This document shows, one piece after another, positions 44,078 through 53,105 of a DNA stretch of 64,000 bases. The DNA is from Streptomyces sp. NBC_01276 (GTDB lineage: Bacteria; Actinomycetota; Actinomycetes; Streptomycetales; Streptomycetaceae), in assembly GCF_041435355.1 (NCBI RefSeq), contig NZ_CP108442.1:5702501-5766500 (forward strand), given 5' to 3'. The notes beneath the pieces were generated by a model. That model did not search any database. It worked only from the letters and a program-made list of their open reading frames with translations, and had not been told where the DNA came from. Every line of letters starts with the position of its first letter. Within the stretch, counting starts at the first letter, position 1. A program made the translations under genes and the position numbers.

Positions 44078-46798
44078 GTGGCAGATTCAGCATCGAAGAA
44101 GACCGACCAGCCGACCGCAGCGGACCGCCCCCGCCTGATGCTCATGGACGGGCACTCCCTGGCGTACCGGGCGTTCTTCGCGCTGCCCGCGGAGAACTTC
44201 ACGACCGCGACGGGCCAGCCGACCAACGCCATCTACGGCTTCGCGTCGATGCTGGCGAACACGCTGCGCGACGAGGCGCCCACGCACTTCGCGGTGGCGT
44301 TCGACGTGTCCCGCAAGACGTGGCGCTCGACGGAGTTCCCCGAGTACAAGGCGAACCGTTCCAAGACCCCCGACGAGTTCAAGGGGCAGGTCGAGCTGAT
44401 CGGCGAGCTGCTCGACGCGATGAAGGTGCCGCGGTTCGCGGTCGACGGCTTCGAGGCCGACGACGTGATCGCGACGCTCGCGACCCAGGCCGAGGCCGCG
44501 GGCTTCGACGTGCTGATCGTCACCGGCGACCGGGACTCCTTCCAGCTGGTGTCCGAGCGCACGACCGTGCTCTACCCGACCAAGGGCGTCTCCGAGCTGA
44601 CCCGGTTCACCCCGGAGAAGGTCGAGGAGAAGTACGGCCTCACCCCGCAGCAGTACCCGGACTTCGCGGCGCTGCGCGGCGACCCGTCCGACAACCTGCC
44701 CGGCATCCCGGGCGTCGGCGAGAAGACCGCCGCGAAGTGGATCACCCAGTTCGGGTCGTTCGCGGAGCTGGTGGAGCGCGCCGACGAGGTCAAGGGCAAG
44801 GCCGGGCAGAACTTCCGGGACCACCTGGAATCCGTGAAGCTCAACCGGGTCCTGACCGAGATGGTCAAGGACGTGGAGCTGCCCAGGACCCCTGCCGACC
44901 TGGAGCGCGCCCCCTACGACCGGTCCGCGGTCACCGGGGTGCTGGACGTGCTGGAGATCCGCAACGCCTCGCTGCGCGAGCGGCTGCTGGCCGTGGACCC
45001 GGGCGCGGCCGAGGAGGAGGCACCCGCTCCGGTGGCCGGCGTCGAGCTGGACGCGTCCGTACTGGGCGCCGGCGAGCTCGCGCCGTGGCTCGCGGCCCAC
45101 GCGGACGGCCCCCTCGGCGTCTCCACCGTCGACAGCTGGGGCCTGGGCCAGGGCAACGTCTCCGAGATCGCGCTGGCCGCGGCCGGCGGGGCGGCCGCCT
45201 GGTTCGACCCGTCCGCCCTGGACGAGGGCGACGACAAGGCCTTCGCCGCCTGGGCCGCCGACGCGGACCGCCCGAAGGTCGTGCACAACGCCAAGGGCCT
45301 GATGCGGGTCTTCCCGGAGCACGGCTGGACCCTGGCCGGGGTCACCATGGACACCGCGCTCGCCGCCTACCTGGTCAAGCCGGGCCGGCGGTCCTTCGCG
45401 CTGGACGTGCTGTCCGTCGAGTACCTGGGCCGCGAGCTCCAGCCCCCGGCGGCCGACGGCCAGCTGGCCTTCGGCGCCGACGAGACCGCCGAGGCCGACG
45501 CCCTGATGGCGCAGGCCCGCGCCGTCCTCGACCTCGGTGACGCCTTCACCGCGAAGCTGCCCGAGGTCGGCGCCGTCGAGCTGCTCCACGAGATGGAGCT
45601 GCCCACCTCGGAGCTGCTGGCCCGGCTGGAGCGGGCGGGCATCGCCGCCGACCGCGACCACCTGGAGGGCATGGAGCAGCAGTTCGCCGCGGCCGTGCAG
45701 CAGGCGGTGAAGGAGGCGCACGCGACGGTGGGCCACGAGTTCAACCTCGGCTCGCCCAAGCAGCTCCAGGAGGTGTTCTTCGGCGAGCTGGACCTGCCGA
45801 AGACGAAGAAGACGAAGACCGGCTACACCACGGACGCGGACGCGCTCGCCTGGCTGGCCACGCAGACCGACCACGAACTCCCGGTGATCATGCTCCGGCA
45901 CCGGGAGCAGGCCAAGCTGCGCGTCACCGTGGAGGGCCTGGTCAAGGCGATCGCCGCCGACGGCCGGGTGCACACCAGCTTCAGCCAGACCGTCGCCGCG
46001 ACCGGACGGCTGTCCTCCACCGACCCCAACCTGCAGAACGTGCCGGTGCGCACCGACGAGGGCCGCGCCATCCGCCGCGGCTTCGTCGTCGGCGAGGGCT
46101 ACGAGTCCCTGATGACGGCCGACTACAGCCAGATCGAGCTGCGCGTCATGGCCCACCTCTCCGAGGACGAGGGCCTCATCGAGGCGTTCCTGTCGGGCGA
46201 GGACCTGCACACCACCGTCGCCTCCCAGGTGTTCGGGGTGGAGCGCTCCGCCGTCGACGCCGAGATGCGCCGCAAGATCAAGGCCATGTCCTACGGTCTG
46301 GCGTACGGGCTGTCCGCCTTCGGTCTCGCCCAGCAGCTGAACATCGAGCCCGCCGAGGCGCGCGGTCTGATGGACACCTTCTTCGAGCGGTTCGGCGGGG
46401 TGCGCGACTACCTCCAGCGCGTGGTGGACGAGGCCCGGGCGACCGGGTACACGGCGACCGTGTTCGGGCGCCGCCGCTACCTGCCCGACCTCAACAGCGA
46501 CAACCGCCAGCGCCGCGAGGCCGCCGAGCGGATGGCGCTCAACGCCCCCATCCAGGGCACCGCCGCCGACATCGTCAAGGTCGCCATGCTGCGCGTGGAC
46601 AAGGCCCTCGCCGAGGCCGGGCTGACCTCGCGGATGCTGCTCCAGGTCCACGACGAAATCGTGCTGGAGATCGCCCCCGGCGAGCGCGAGCGGGTCGAGG
46701 AGCTGGTGCGCCGCGAGATGGCCGCCGCCGTCGAACTGCGGGCTCCGCTCGACGTGTCCGTGGGCGTCGGCACGGACTGGGAGTCCGCCGCGCACTGA
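44078..46798 (+). CDS. polA: DNA polymerase I
   Basis: A 906-residue family A polymerase. The 5' nuclease domain (about 15-310) begins LMLMDGHSLAYRAFFALP and contains FEADDVIATLA and TGDRDSFQLV. The middle 3'-5' exonuclease-like domain lacks the metal-binding DxE (it reads STVDSWGLGQGNVSE), so proofreading is probably lost, as in most actinobacteria. The polymerase domain shows DYSQIELRVMAH, RRKIKAMSYGLAYG (O helix) and LLQVHDEIVLE (motif C). It processes Okazaki fragments and fills repair gaps. GTG start. It is divergent from the molybdopterin oxidoreductase gene. Confidence 0.97.
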   Translation: MADSASKKTDQPTAADRPRLMLMDGHSLAYRAFFALPAENFTTATGQPTNAIYGFASMLANTLRDEAPTHFAVAFDVSRKTWRSTEFPEYKANRSKTPDEFKGQVELIGELLDAMKVPRFAVDGFEADDVIATLATQAEAAGFDVLIVTGDRDSFQLVSERTTVLYPTKGVSELTRFTPEKVEEKYGLTPQQYPDFAALRGDPSDNLPGIPGVGEKTAAKWITQFGSFAELVERADEVKGKAGQNFRDHLESVKLNRVLTEMVKDVELPRTPADLERAPYDRSAVTGVLDVLEIRNASLRERLLAVDPGAAEEEAPAPVAGVELDASVLGAGELAPWLAAHADGPLGVSTVDSWGLGQGNVSEIALAAAGGAAAWFDPSALDEGDDKAFAAWAADADRPKVVHNAKGLMRVFPEHGWTLAGVTMDTALAAYLVKPGRRSFALDVLSVEYLGRELQPPAADGQLAFGADETAEADALMAQARAVLDLGDAFTAKLPEVGAVELLHEMELPTSELLARLERAGIAADRDHLEGMEQQFAAAVQQAVKEAHATVGHEFNLGSPKQLQEVFFGELDLPKTKKTKTGYTTDADALAWLATQTDHELPVIMLRHREQAKLRVTVEGLVKAIAADGRVHTSFSQTVAATGRLSSTDPNLQNVPVRTDEGRAIRRGFVVGEGYESLMTADYSQIELRVMAHLSEDEGLIEAFLSGEDLHTTVASQVFGVERSAVDAEMRRKIKAMSYGLAYGLSAFGLAQQLNIEPAEARGLMDTFFERFGGVRDYLQRVVDEARATGYTATVFGRRRYLPDLNSDNRQRREAAERMALNAPIQGTAADIVKVAMLRVDKALAEAGLTSRMLLQVHDEIVLEIAPGERERVEELVRREMAAAVELRAPLDVSVGVGTDWESAAH

Positions 46799-46818
46799 CC
46801 CCGCCGCGGCCGCGTCGG

Positions 46819-46851
46819 CGCCCGTCCCCGCCTAGGCGGTGGGGACGGGCG
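46819..46851. terminator. Bidirectional terminator overlapping a stop codon
   Basis: CGCCCGTCCCC pairs with GGGGACGGGCG (arms 46819-46829 and 46841-46851). The loop contains the stop codon of the convergent DUF4184 gene. Confidence 0.65.
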
Positions 46852-47704
46852 TCCGCGCGTCCGGGCCGGTGCGGTCGCCGTCCTCGCGGTCGCGGTGGCG
46901 GCCGCGGCGCTGCAGGAGGCGGACGAGGAGCCCGTAGAGCAGCAGTCCGACGGCCAGGCCGCCGCCCGCGCCGAAGCAGACGGTCGGGATGATGTCGAGC
47001 GGGGTGCGGATCCGGTCGAAGAACGTGAAGAAGCGCAGCACCCGCAGCGTGACCCCCACCGCCACGCACACGGCCACCAGCGCGGACGCCCACAGCGTCA
47101 CCGCGCGGCCGAGCACCGGCACCGCCGAAGGCACGGGCGCGGCCGGCAGCCGGCGCAGCGCGGTCGCGGTGAACCGGAGCAGCACACCGGCGGCGATCGC
47201 CGAAGTGCCGTACTGGACGAAGGAGTACAGGGGCAGGCCGAAGGCGAAGGGTTCGCCCAGCCGCGGCAGCGCGTTCGTCCCCCAGCGGTCCGGGTGCGTG
47301 AAGCTGTCCCACACCACGTGGGTGAGCGAGCCGGTCACCGCCGACAGGTAGAACCACAGTGCCAGCGCGGGCGTCCGGCGCTCCCGCCAGGACGCGCCGC
47401 GTACGAACGCGTACGTCCTGCCCCGCCAGGCCCGCGGCAGCAGCGCCACCAGCGGCTCGCGCAACAGGAGCCAGCACCCGGCGAGGACGGCCGTCAGGGC
47501 GGCGTCCACGGTGAGCACGCCCGGCAGCGAATGCGCGAACGTGCCGTAGCCCATGAGGCCTTCGACGACGGCGTCCGCGAAGAAGAAGGTGTCCGGCGCG
47601 AAGGACCCCAGCACCAGGGCGGAGGCCACGAGGGGCCCCCGGGCCCGGCCGGTCCGGCGGATGGCCGGGAGTACCGCGGCCGCATGGCTGAGAGTGAACG
47701 GCAT
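46832..47704 (-). CDS. DUF4184 integral membrane protein
   Basis: A 290-residue membrane protein with six or so helices. The start MPFTLSHAAAVLPA is diagnostic for DUF4184; APDTFFF and SLTHVVWDSFTHPDRWG carry conserved His and Asp residues, as in the metal-dependent membrane hydrolases of the YdjM/LexA-binding type. Possible role in membrane lipid or cell envelope hydrolysis; not established for the family. ATG follows CAGGAG. The C-terminal tail is hydrophilic and charged (RRGRHRDREDGD). Confidence 0.82.
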   Translation of the reverse strand: MPFTLSHAAAVLPAIRRTGRARGPLVASALVLGSFAPDTFFFADAVVEGLMGYGTFAHSLPGVLTVDAALTAVLAGCWLLLREPLVALLPRAWRGRTYAFVRGASWRERRTPALALWFYLSAVTGSLTHVVWDSFTHPDRWGTNALPRLGEPFAFGLPLYSFVQYGTSAIAAGVLLRFTATALRRLPAAPVPSAVPVLGRAVTLWASALVAVCVAVGVTLRVLRFFTFFDRIRTPLDIIPTVCFGAGGGLAVGLLLYGLLVRLLQRRGRHRDREDGDRTGPDARTPVPTA

Positions 47705-47852
47705 GACGCGTCTCCTGGGTCCCGGTCGTCGGGACAGTATGCGTGACCTGCGCAGGGACGTGGGGATCCGGTGAATTTCCGGGCCGCATTGCGTGCCGTG
47801 TGCAGGGAGTTGACGTAGGGTCACGCGGACGTCTAGGGGAGGGGTCCCGCTC

Positions 47853-49166
47853 ATGTCGGCACGAATAGTCGGACGCGGCCTGCGCAGAAGTGCGGCCGCC
47901 GCTCTGGTCTCGGCTCTGGTCGCCGCCGCGATGACGGCCTCGCAGGGCCCGGCCGCCGGGCTCGCGGACCGGCTGGCCGCGGCCGGGGAGACCGCCGGTT
48001 CGCAGTCCGCCGCGGTGGCGGGCGGCTCGGGCGCCGCCGGGGGCGACTCCTCCTACTTCACCGAACTCCCGCCGCTGCTCAGCCCGCAGCCCCCGGCCGT
48101 GCTGCTGCCGGAGGGCGAGCAGGCGGCCGCCCGGCCGACCCCCGGTCCGGCGCCCGACGCGGCGGCCGGTCCGGTGTCCCTGCAGACCGTGCTGCAGGTG
48201 GGGTCGCAGGGCGCGCAGGGGATCCCCGCGAGCGTGCTCGCCGCGTACCGGCGGGCCGAGCAGAAGGTGGGGGAGAGCGACCCCGGCTGCGGGCTGCGCT
48301 GGCAGCTGCTCGCGGCGATCGGCAAGGTCGAGTCGGGCCAGGCGCGCGGCGGGCAGGTCGACGCCGCCGGAACCACGCTGCGGCCCATCCTGGGGCCCGT
48401 GCTCGACGGCAACGGCTTCGCGAACATCTCCGACACGGACGGCGGGGCCTACGACGGCGACGCCCGGTACGACCGGGCCGTCGGGCCGATGCAGTTCATC
48501 CCGTCCACCTGGGCGGCCTGGGGGCAGGACGCGAACGGCGACGGACGGCGCGACCCGAACAACGTCCACGACGCGGCCCTCGCGGCCGGCCGCTACCTGT
48601 GCGCCGGCAACCGTGACCTGCGGACCGGGGCGGGCCTGGACCGGGCGGTGCTCTCCTACAACCAGTCCGGGGAGTACCTGAGGACGGTGCGGTCCTGGTA
48701 CGCGTACTACCTCCAGGGCACGCACGAGGTCCCGGACGCGGGTGGTTCCGGCGGCGGTGGCGGTACGGGTGCCGGTGCCGGTGCCGGTGCCGGTGCCGGT
48801 ACGGGTACGGGTACGGGTACGGGTGCGGGGCAGCCGACGGGCCCGAAGCCCACCCCCACGCCCACCCCGTCGCCGAAGCCGACGCCTGCGCCGACCCCGA
48901 GTCCCACCCCGACGCCGACGCCGACGCCGAGCCCGACCCCAACCCCGACTCCCACGCCGACGCCTAGCCCGACGCCGACCCCAACCCCGACTCCCACGCC
49001 TAGCCCGACCCCGACCCCGACCCCGAGCGCGACGCCGACGCCGACCTCGACCCCGACCCCCAAGCCCACCCCCTCCGCGTCGGCCTCCCCCTCGGCGACG
49101 CCCTCCGCCCCGGCCTCGCCCAAGGCGAGCCCCACCCCGGGCGCGCTCCCCCCGCGAACCCCGTAG
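47853..49166 (+). CDS. Secreted lytic transglycosylase with Pro-Thr repeat tail
   Basis: A 437-residue secreted protein. After a signal region (to about residue 35) and a spacer, the SLT domain spans about 140-290: catalytic Glu in [25 protein letters not shown] and [14 protein letters not shown], as in MltB-like enzymes that cleave the glycan chain of peptidoglycan. The last 140 residues are low complexity: GTGAGAGAGAGAGTGTGTGTG then about 30 PTPTP/PSPTP units, ending in an Ala/Ser/Pro stretch. The tail probably threads through the wall. ATG with GGGGAGGGG upstream. Confidence 0.85.
   Translation: MSARIVGRGLRRSAAAALVSALVAAAMTASQGPAAGLADRLAAAGETAGSQSAAVAGGSGAAGGDSSYFTELPPLLSPQPPAVLLPEGEQAAARPTPGPAPDAAAGPVSLQTVLQVGSQGAQGIPASVLAAYRRAEQKVGESDPGCGLRWQLLAAIGKVESGQARGGQVDAAGTTLRPILGPVLDGNGFANISDTDGGAYDGDARYDRAVGPMQFIPSTWAAWGQDANGDGRRDPNNVHDAALAAGRYLCAGNRDLRTGAGLDRAVLSYNQSGEYLRTVRSWYAYYLQGTHEVPDAGGSGGGGGTGAGAGAGAGAGTGTGTGTGAGQPTGPKPTPTPTPSPKPTPAPTPSPTPTPTPTPSPTPTPTPTPTPSPTPTPTPTPTPSPTPTPTPSATPTPTSTPTPKPTPSASASPSATPSAPASPKASPTPGALPPRTP
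48761..49080 (+). repeat. In-frame minisatellite in the transglycosylase gene
   Basis: Two adjacent tandem arrays: GTGCCG/GTACGG hexamers coding Gly-Ala and Gly-Thr (48761-48830), then degenerate CCCACCCCGACG-type units coding Pro-Thr and Pro-Ser (about 48846-49080). All units keep frame. Such arrays change length readily by slippage. Confidence 0.8.
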
Positions 49167-49196
49167 GGCCGGCTCCCGCCGCCCGCCGTGGGCCAC

Positions 49197-49233
49197 AGGC
49201 CCGTCCCGCCCGCCGCCCGGGCGGGACGGGCCT
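49197..49233. terminator. Hairpin terminator after the transglycosylase
   Basis: A perfect 16-bp stem (49197-49212 with 49218-49233) followed by TTCTT, 30 bases after the stop codon. Confidence 0.8.
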
Positions 49234-49326
49234 TCTTCCGGTGCAGGTCCAGACGGGTTCTCATCTCGCCCCCGCGTTGCTACGGTACGCCTCCCTGACG
49301 CCCCATCAGATATCGGAGGCCCCGGC

Positions 49327-49467
49327 ATGCGCGCACTCGTCGCCGCCGCCATCGGGCTGGCCGCCGCCCTGGCCCTCGTCCTCGCCGTCACGGCGTTCGG
49401 GGCGCCGGAGGGCAAGACCTCCCCCAAGCCCCTGCTCACCACCGCGCCCGCCGCGCCCGGAAAGTAG
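49327..49467 (+). CDS. SPW_0924 family small membrane protein
   Basis: A 46-residue protein, MRALVAAAIGLAAALALVLA then VTAFGAPEGKTSPKPLLTTAP: one hydrophobic helix plus a short polar end. The pattern GxPEGxTSPKPLLTT matches the SPW_0924 family found beside DUF3068 genes in Streptomyces. It lies 12 bases before the DUF3068 start and is surely co-transcribed. Function unknown; perhaps an accessory subunit of the DUF3068 protein. Confidence 0.8.
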   Translation: MRALVAAAIGLAAALALVLAVTAFGAPEGKTSPKPLLTTAPAAPGK

Positions 49468-49479
49468 AGGAGGCCGGCC

Positions 49480-50454
49480 GTGCGACGCAGAGCGAGTCTC
49501 GTCCTGCTTGCCCTCGCCGTGTTCTGCGCAGCCCTCGCACCGCTGCTGCGCTGGTACGCGTACCCCAGGCTCGCCAAGATCCCGCCGGGCCAGTACCAGG
49601 AGATGGTCCTGGAGGCCAAGGACGCGACCCTCCTCGACTACGCGGGCGGCATGCAGCCCAAGAAGGTCGACAAGGTCACCATCGTCCAGACCCTCAAGGG
49701 CAACGTCGAGGCGTCCCGGGAGGTCGAGGCCGACGCGGGCAAGGACGTCGTCGTCTGGGACACCCTGACCTACATCATCGGGCCGGACGGCAAGATGGTC
49801 TCCAGGATCCCCGAGCGCTACCTCTTCGACGCCCACACCCAGGACCCGGTGCACGCCACCGGCGAGATGGTCGACGGGGACCCGGTCACACGCGAGGGCA
49901 TCGAGTTCAAGTGGCCGTTCTTCACCGAACCCCGCGACTACCTCTACTTCGACGCGCAGACCCGCACCTCCTCCCCGATCCACTACGTCGGACCGCGCAC
50001 CTACCGGGGCATGGAGGTCTACTACTTCGAGCAGACCGTTCCCTGGACCAAGGTGCCCATGCCGAAGAAGATGCCCATCGAGGGCATCGACCCGGCGACG
50101 ATCGAGCAGACCACCGGCACCACCCTCTGGTACACGGTCAAGGCCCGCTTCTGGGTCGACCCCGTCACCGGTGCCCCCGTCAACGCCGAGCAGGACATCC
50201 AGCAGGAGATGCGCGGCGGCATCGCGGCGAGCGCTCCCGAAGGCCGGCTCACCGCCTTCGCCGGGCACGTCACGATCCGGCCCGACTACGCGAAGTACAC
50301 CTTCGACCTGGTCGCCTCGAACCGTACGAAGGTCCTCGCGCTCCACACGTACGCGCCGGCCGGCCTCGCCCCGGTCGGCCTGGCCCTGCTCGCCGCGGCC
50401 CTCTGGCTGGAGGCCCGCGGCCGCCGGCGGGAGGAGGACGGGGTCAGCGCCTGA
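49480..50454 (+). CDS. DUF3068 (PorA-like) membrane protein
   Basis: A 324-residue protein with an N-terminal membrane helix (SLVLLALAVFCAALAPLL, about 6-24) and a C-terminal one (GLAPVGLALLAAALWL, about 298-313). The extracellular middle (about 30-285) matches DUF3068: YPRLAKIPPGQYQEMVLEAK, TLTYIIGPDGKMVSRIPERY, WPFFTEPRDYLYFDAQTR, YEFEQTV-like YYFEQTVPW. The GTG start follows AGAGGAGG. It overlaps the convergent hrpB gene by 11 bases at the 3' end. Corynebacterial relatives were called PorA porins; that function is not transferable here without evidence. Confidence 0.85.
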   Translation: MRRRASLVLLALAVFCAALAPLLRWYAYPRLAKIPPGQYQEMVLEAKDATLLDYAGGMQPKKVDKVTIVQTLKGNVEASREVEADAGKDVVVWDTLTYIIGPDGKMVSRIPERYLFDAHTQDPVHATGEMVDGDPVTREGIEFKWPFFTEPRDYLYFDAQTRTSSPIHYVGPRTYRGMEVYYFEQTVPWTKVPMPKKMPIEGIDPATIEQTTGTTLWYTVKARFWVDPVTGAPVNAEQDIQQEMRGGIAASAPEGRLTAFAGHVTIRPDYAKYTFDLVASNRTKVLALHTYAPAGLAPVGLALLAAALWLEARGRRREEDGVSA

Positions 50455-53104
50455 GCCGGGCGTTGGTGTGCCGGGTCGGCTCCGCGGCCGCCGGGTCCTC
50501 GGGCCACGGGTGCCTGGGGTAGCGGCCGCGCAGCTCGGCGCGGACCGCCCGGTAGCCGCCCTGCCAGAAGGAGGCCAGGTCGGCCGTGACGGCGGCCGGC
50601 CGCCCGGCCGGCGACAGCAGGTGGACCAGGACCGGCACCCCGGCCACGCGCGGGGTCTCGGCCAGCCCGAACAGCTCCTGGAGCTTGACCGCGAGGACGG
50701 GCTGCTCGGCCCCGTAGTCCACACGGATCCGGGAACCGCTGGGCACCTCGATCCGCTCCGGGGCCAGCTCGTCGAGCCGGACGGCCTCGCCGGTGGCCCA
50801 CGGCAGCAGCCGGTTCAGGGCCTGGCCCGCGTCGATCCGGGCCAGGTCGGCGCGGCGGCGGGCCCGCGAAAGCTCCGGCTCCAGCCAGTCGTCGGCACGC
50901 TCCAGCAGCGCCGCGTCCTCGGCCACGTCGGGCCAGGCGCCGCCCAGCGTGCGGTGCAGGAACCCGAGGCGGGCCCGCAGCGCCGACGCGTCCGCGGACC
51001 AGCGCAGCAGGCCCAGGCCCTCCGCGTGCAGCCCGTCGAGCAGGGCGGCCCGGACCGCCGCCGGGTCGGGTTCGCGCAGCGGGCGTGAGGCCAGCTCGAT
51101 CGCACCGAGCCGGGTGACGCGGCGGGCCACGAGGTCCCCGTCCTCCCAGTGCACCTCCTCGCCCCCGGTCCGCAGGTGGGCGGCTGCGGCCAGGGCGGTG
51201 TCCTCGTCGATGACGGCGGCGAGGCGGACGCGGGCGGAAGCGGAGTGCGCGGCCCGGTCGGCGACGGCGACGGCCAGCCAGGGCGCGCTGCGCAGCCCCG
51301 ACCCCTCGCCGGTCTCGGCCCCGGTCCCGGAGGCCATGAGGAACCCCCCGCCCCCCTTGGCCCGCGCCACCCGCTCGGGGAACGCCAGCGCGGCGACGAG
51401 CCCGGCGGCGGCGTCCGTCCCGGCCTCGCCGGCGGCGGGGGCGCGGAGGTCCGGGGCCGCAGACCCCGAAGGGGTCCGGGGCCGCGTCCCGGCTTCGGCA
51501 AGGGGCGGGGCGGGGGAGACACCGCGCGCGGCGGCTTCCGGGACGCCCGGCCCGGCCGCGCCCGCCGGGGCGGAGGTCCCGCGGCCCGCCGGGGACACCG
51601 CACGCTCCAGCCGGCGGACCTCCGCCCGCCAGCGCCCCGCGTAGGCGTCGCCGCCGCGCCGGGCCGACCGCCAGGCGGCGGCCAGGTCGTCCCCGTACTC
51701 CCGCGGCGGCTCCTCGCTCAGCAGCGCCACCAGCTCCGCGGCCCGCCGCGCGCCCAGTGCCTCCGTACCGTCCAGCAGCGCCCGCGCCAGCCGAGGATGC
51801 AGCCCCAGCCGGGCCATCCGCAGCCCGCGCGGGGCCGGCCGGCCCGCGGGGTCGACCGCGCCGACGACCGACAGGACCTCCCGCGCGGCGGCCATCGCCC
51901 CGGCCGGCGGCGGGTCCAGCAGGGCCAGACCGGAGGCGTCCGGATCGCCCCAGCAGGCGGCCTGGAGCGCGAACGCCGCCAGGTCCGCGGTGCGGATCTC
52001 GGGGGAGGGGAAGGAGGGCAGCCGCGCGTCCTCCGCCTGTGCCCAGCAGCGGTAGACCGTTCCCGGCGCCTCGCGCCCGGCCCGCCCGGCCCGCTGCCGG
52101 CCCGCGGCACGGGACGCCCGTACGGTGGCCAGCGCGCCCAGGCCCCGCGCGTGGTCCACGCGGGGTTCGCGGGCGAGCCCGGAGTCCACGACCACCCGTA
52201 CGCCGGGCACGGTCAGGCTCGACTCCGCGACGGCGGTCGCCAGGATCACCCGGCGGTGCGCCGACGGCGTCAGCACCGCGTCCTGGACGGCGGCGGCCGC
52301 CCGGCCGTGCACCTGGAGCACCTCCGCCCCCACCGCGCCCAGCTGCCCGGCGACCCGGCCCAGCTCGCCCACGCCGGGCAGGAAGCACAGCACGTCGCCG
52401 GAACGTTCCGCCAGGGCCCGCCGGACCACCGACGCCACGTGCGTCAGCTGCGCCGGGTCCACGCGCATCCCGTGCGGGGGCCGCACCGGCCGGGCCGGCG
52501 GCGCCCACACGGTCTCCACCGGGTACGAGACGCCCGCGGCCTCGACCACCGGCGCCGGGTCCCCGCCCGCGCCGCCGAGCAGCCGGGCCCAGCCCGCCGC
52601 GTCGGTGGTCGCGGAGGCCGCCACCAGCCGCAGCTCCGGGCGCAGGGCCTCGCGCACGTCGAGGAGGAAGGCGGCCGCGGTGTCGGCGTCCAGGTGCCGC
52701 TCGTGGCACTCGTCCAGCACCACCACGTCCACCCCGGCCAGCTCCTGGTCCCGCTGGAGCCGCTGGAGCAGGACGCCGGTGGTGACCACCTCCACGCGGG
52801 TCGAGGGCCCCACGACCCGCTTCCCGCGCACGGTGAAGCCCACCGAGGCGCCCGGCTGCTCGCCCAGCAGCCACGCCATCCGCCGCGCGGCGGCCCGGGC
52901 GGCGATCCGCCGTGGCTCGGCCACCAGCACCCGGCGCTGCGGGCCGCCCCCCACCAGCCCCGCGAGCACCAGGGGCACCAGCGTGGTCTTTCCGGTGCCG
53001 GGCGGGGCGCACAGCACCGCCGCGCCCCGGTCCTCCAGGGCGGAGGCGAGCGCGGGCAGGGCCTCCCGTACGGGCAGGGCGTCGAGGGCGGCGCTGCGGA
53101 TCAT
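50444..53104 (-). CDS. hrpB: ATP-dependent RNA helicase HrpB
   Basis: An 886-residue DExH helicase. Walker A PPGTGKTTLVPLVL (about 38-50), VVVLDECHERHLDAD (DECH, about 125), SATTDAAG motif III and QRAGRAGREAPGTVYRCW (motif VI, about 340). The HA2-like region and the C-terminal HrpB domain (RVDYGAEQPVLAVKLQELFG; FWQGGYRAVRAELRGRYPRHPWPEDP) identify it as HrpB. Between about residues 505 and 585 a Pro/Ala/Gly insert interrupts it (see the repeat at 51448). The gene lies one base after the methyltransferase stop, in one operon. Confidence 0.92.
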   Translation of the reverse strand: MIRSAALDALPVREALPALASALEDRGAAVLCAPPGTGKTTLVPLVLAGLVGGGPQRRVLVAEPRRIAARAAARRMAWLLGEQPGASVGFTVRGKRVVGPSTRVEVVTTGVLLQRLQRDQELAGVDVVVLDECHERHLDADTAAAFLLDVREALRPELRLVAASATTDAAGWARLLGGAGGDPAPVVEAAGVSYPVETVWAPPARPVRPPHGMRVDPAQLTHVASVVRRALAERSGDVLCFLPGVGELGRVAGQLGAVGAEVLQVHGRAAAAVQDAVLTPSAHRRVILATAVAESSLTVPGVRVVVDSGLAREPRVDHARGLGALATVRASRAAGRQRAGRAGREAPGTVYRCWAQAEDARLPSFPSPEIRTADLAAFALQAACWGDPDASGLALLDPPPAGAMAAAREVLSVVGAVDPAGRPAPRGLRMARLGLHPRLARALLDGTEALGARRAAELVALLSEEPPREYGDDLAAAWRSARRGGDAYAGRWRAEVRRLERAVSPAGRGTSAPAGAAGPGVPEAAARGVSPAPPLAEAGTRPRTPSGSAAPDLRAPAAGEAGTDAAAGLVAALAFPERVARAKGGGGFLMASGTGAETGEGSGLRSAPWLAVAVADRAAHSASARVRLAAVIDEDTALAAAAHLRTGGEEVHWEDGDLVARRVTRLGAIELASRPLREPDPAAVRAALLDGLHAEGLGLLRWSADASALRARLGFLHRTLGGAWPDVAEDAALLERADDWLEPELSRARRRADLARIDAGQALNRLLPWATGEAVRLDELAPERIEVPSGSRIRVDYGAEQPVLAVKLQELFGLAETPRVAGVPVLVHLLSPAGRPAAVTADLASFWQGGYRAVRAELRGRYPRHPWPEDPAAAEPTRHTNARLRR
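51448..51485. repeat. Short palindrome flanked by direct repeats inside hrpB
   Basis: The 13-mer GGTCCGGGGCCGC occurs at 51448-51460 and again at 51473-51485. Between and overlapping them lies the palindrome GACCCCGAAGGGGTC (51462-51476). This unit resembles the CCCCGAAGGGG elements scattered between Streptomyces genes. It is in frame and codes part of the low-complexity linker. Confidence 0.65.
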
Positions 53105-53105
53105 G

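Noticed and set aside
48850..49080. Tandem repeats considered as a CRISPR array or satellite
   Set aside because: Units are 6-12 bases, unbroken by spacers, in frame and code for Pro-Thr; they belong to the transglycosylase.
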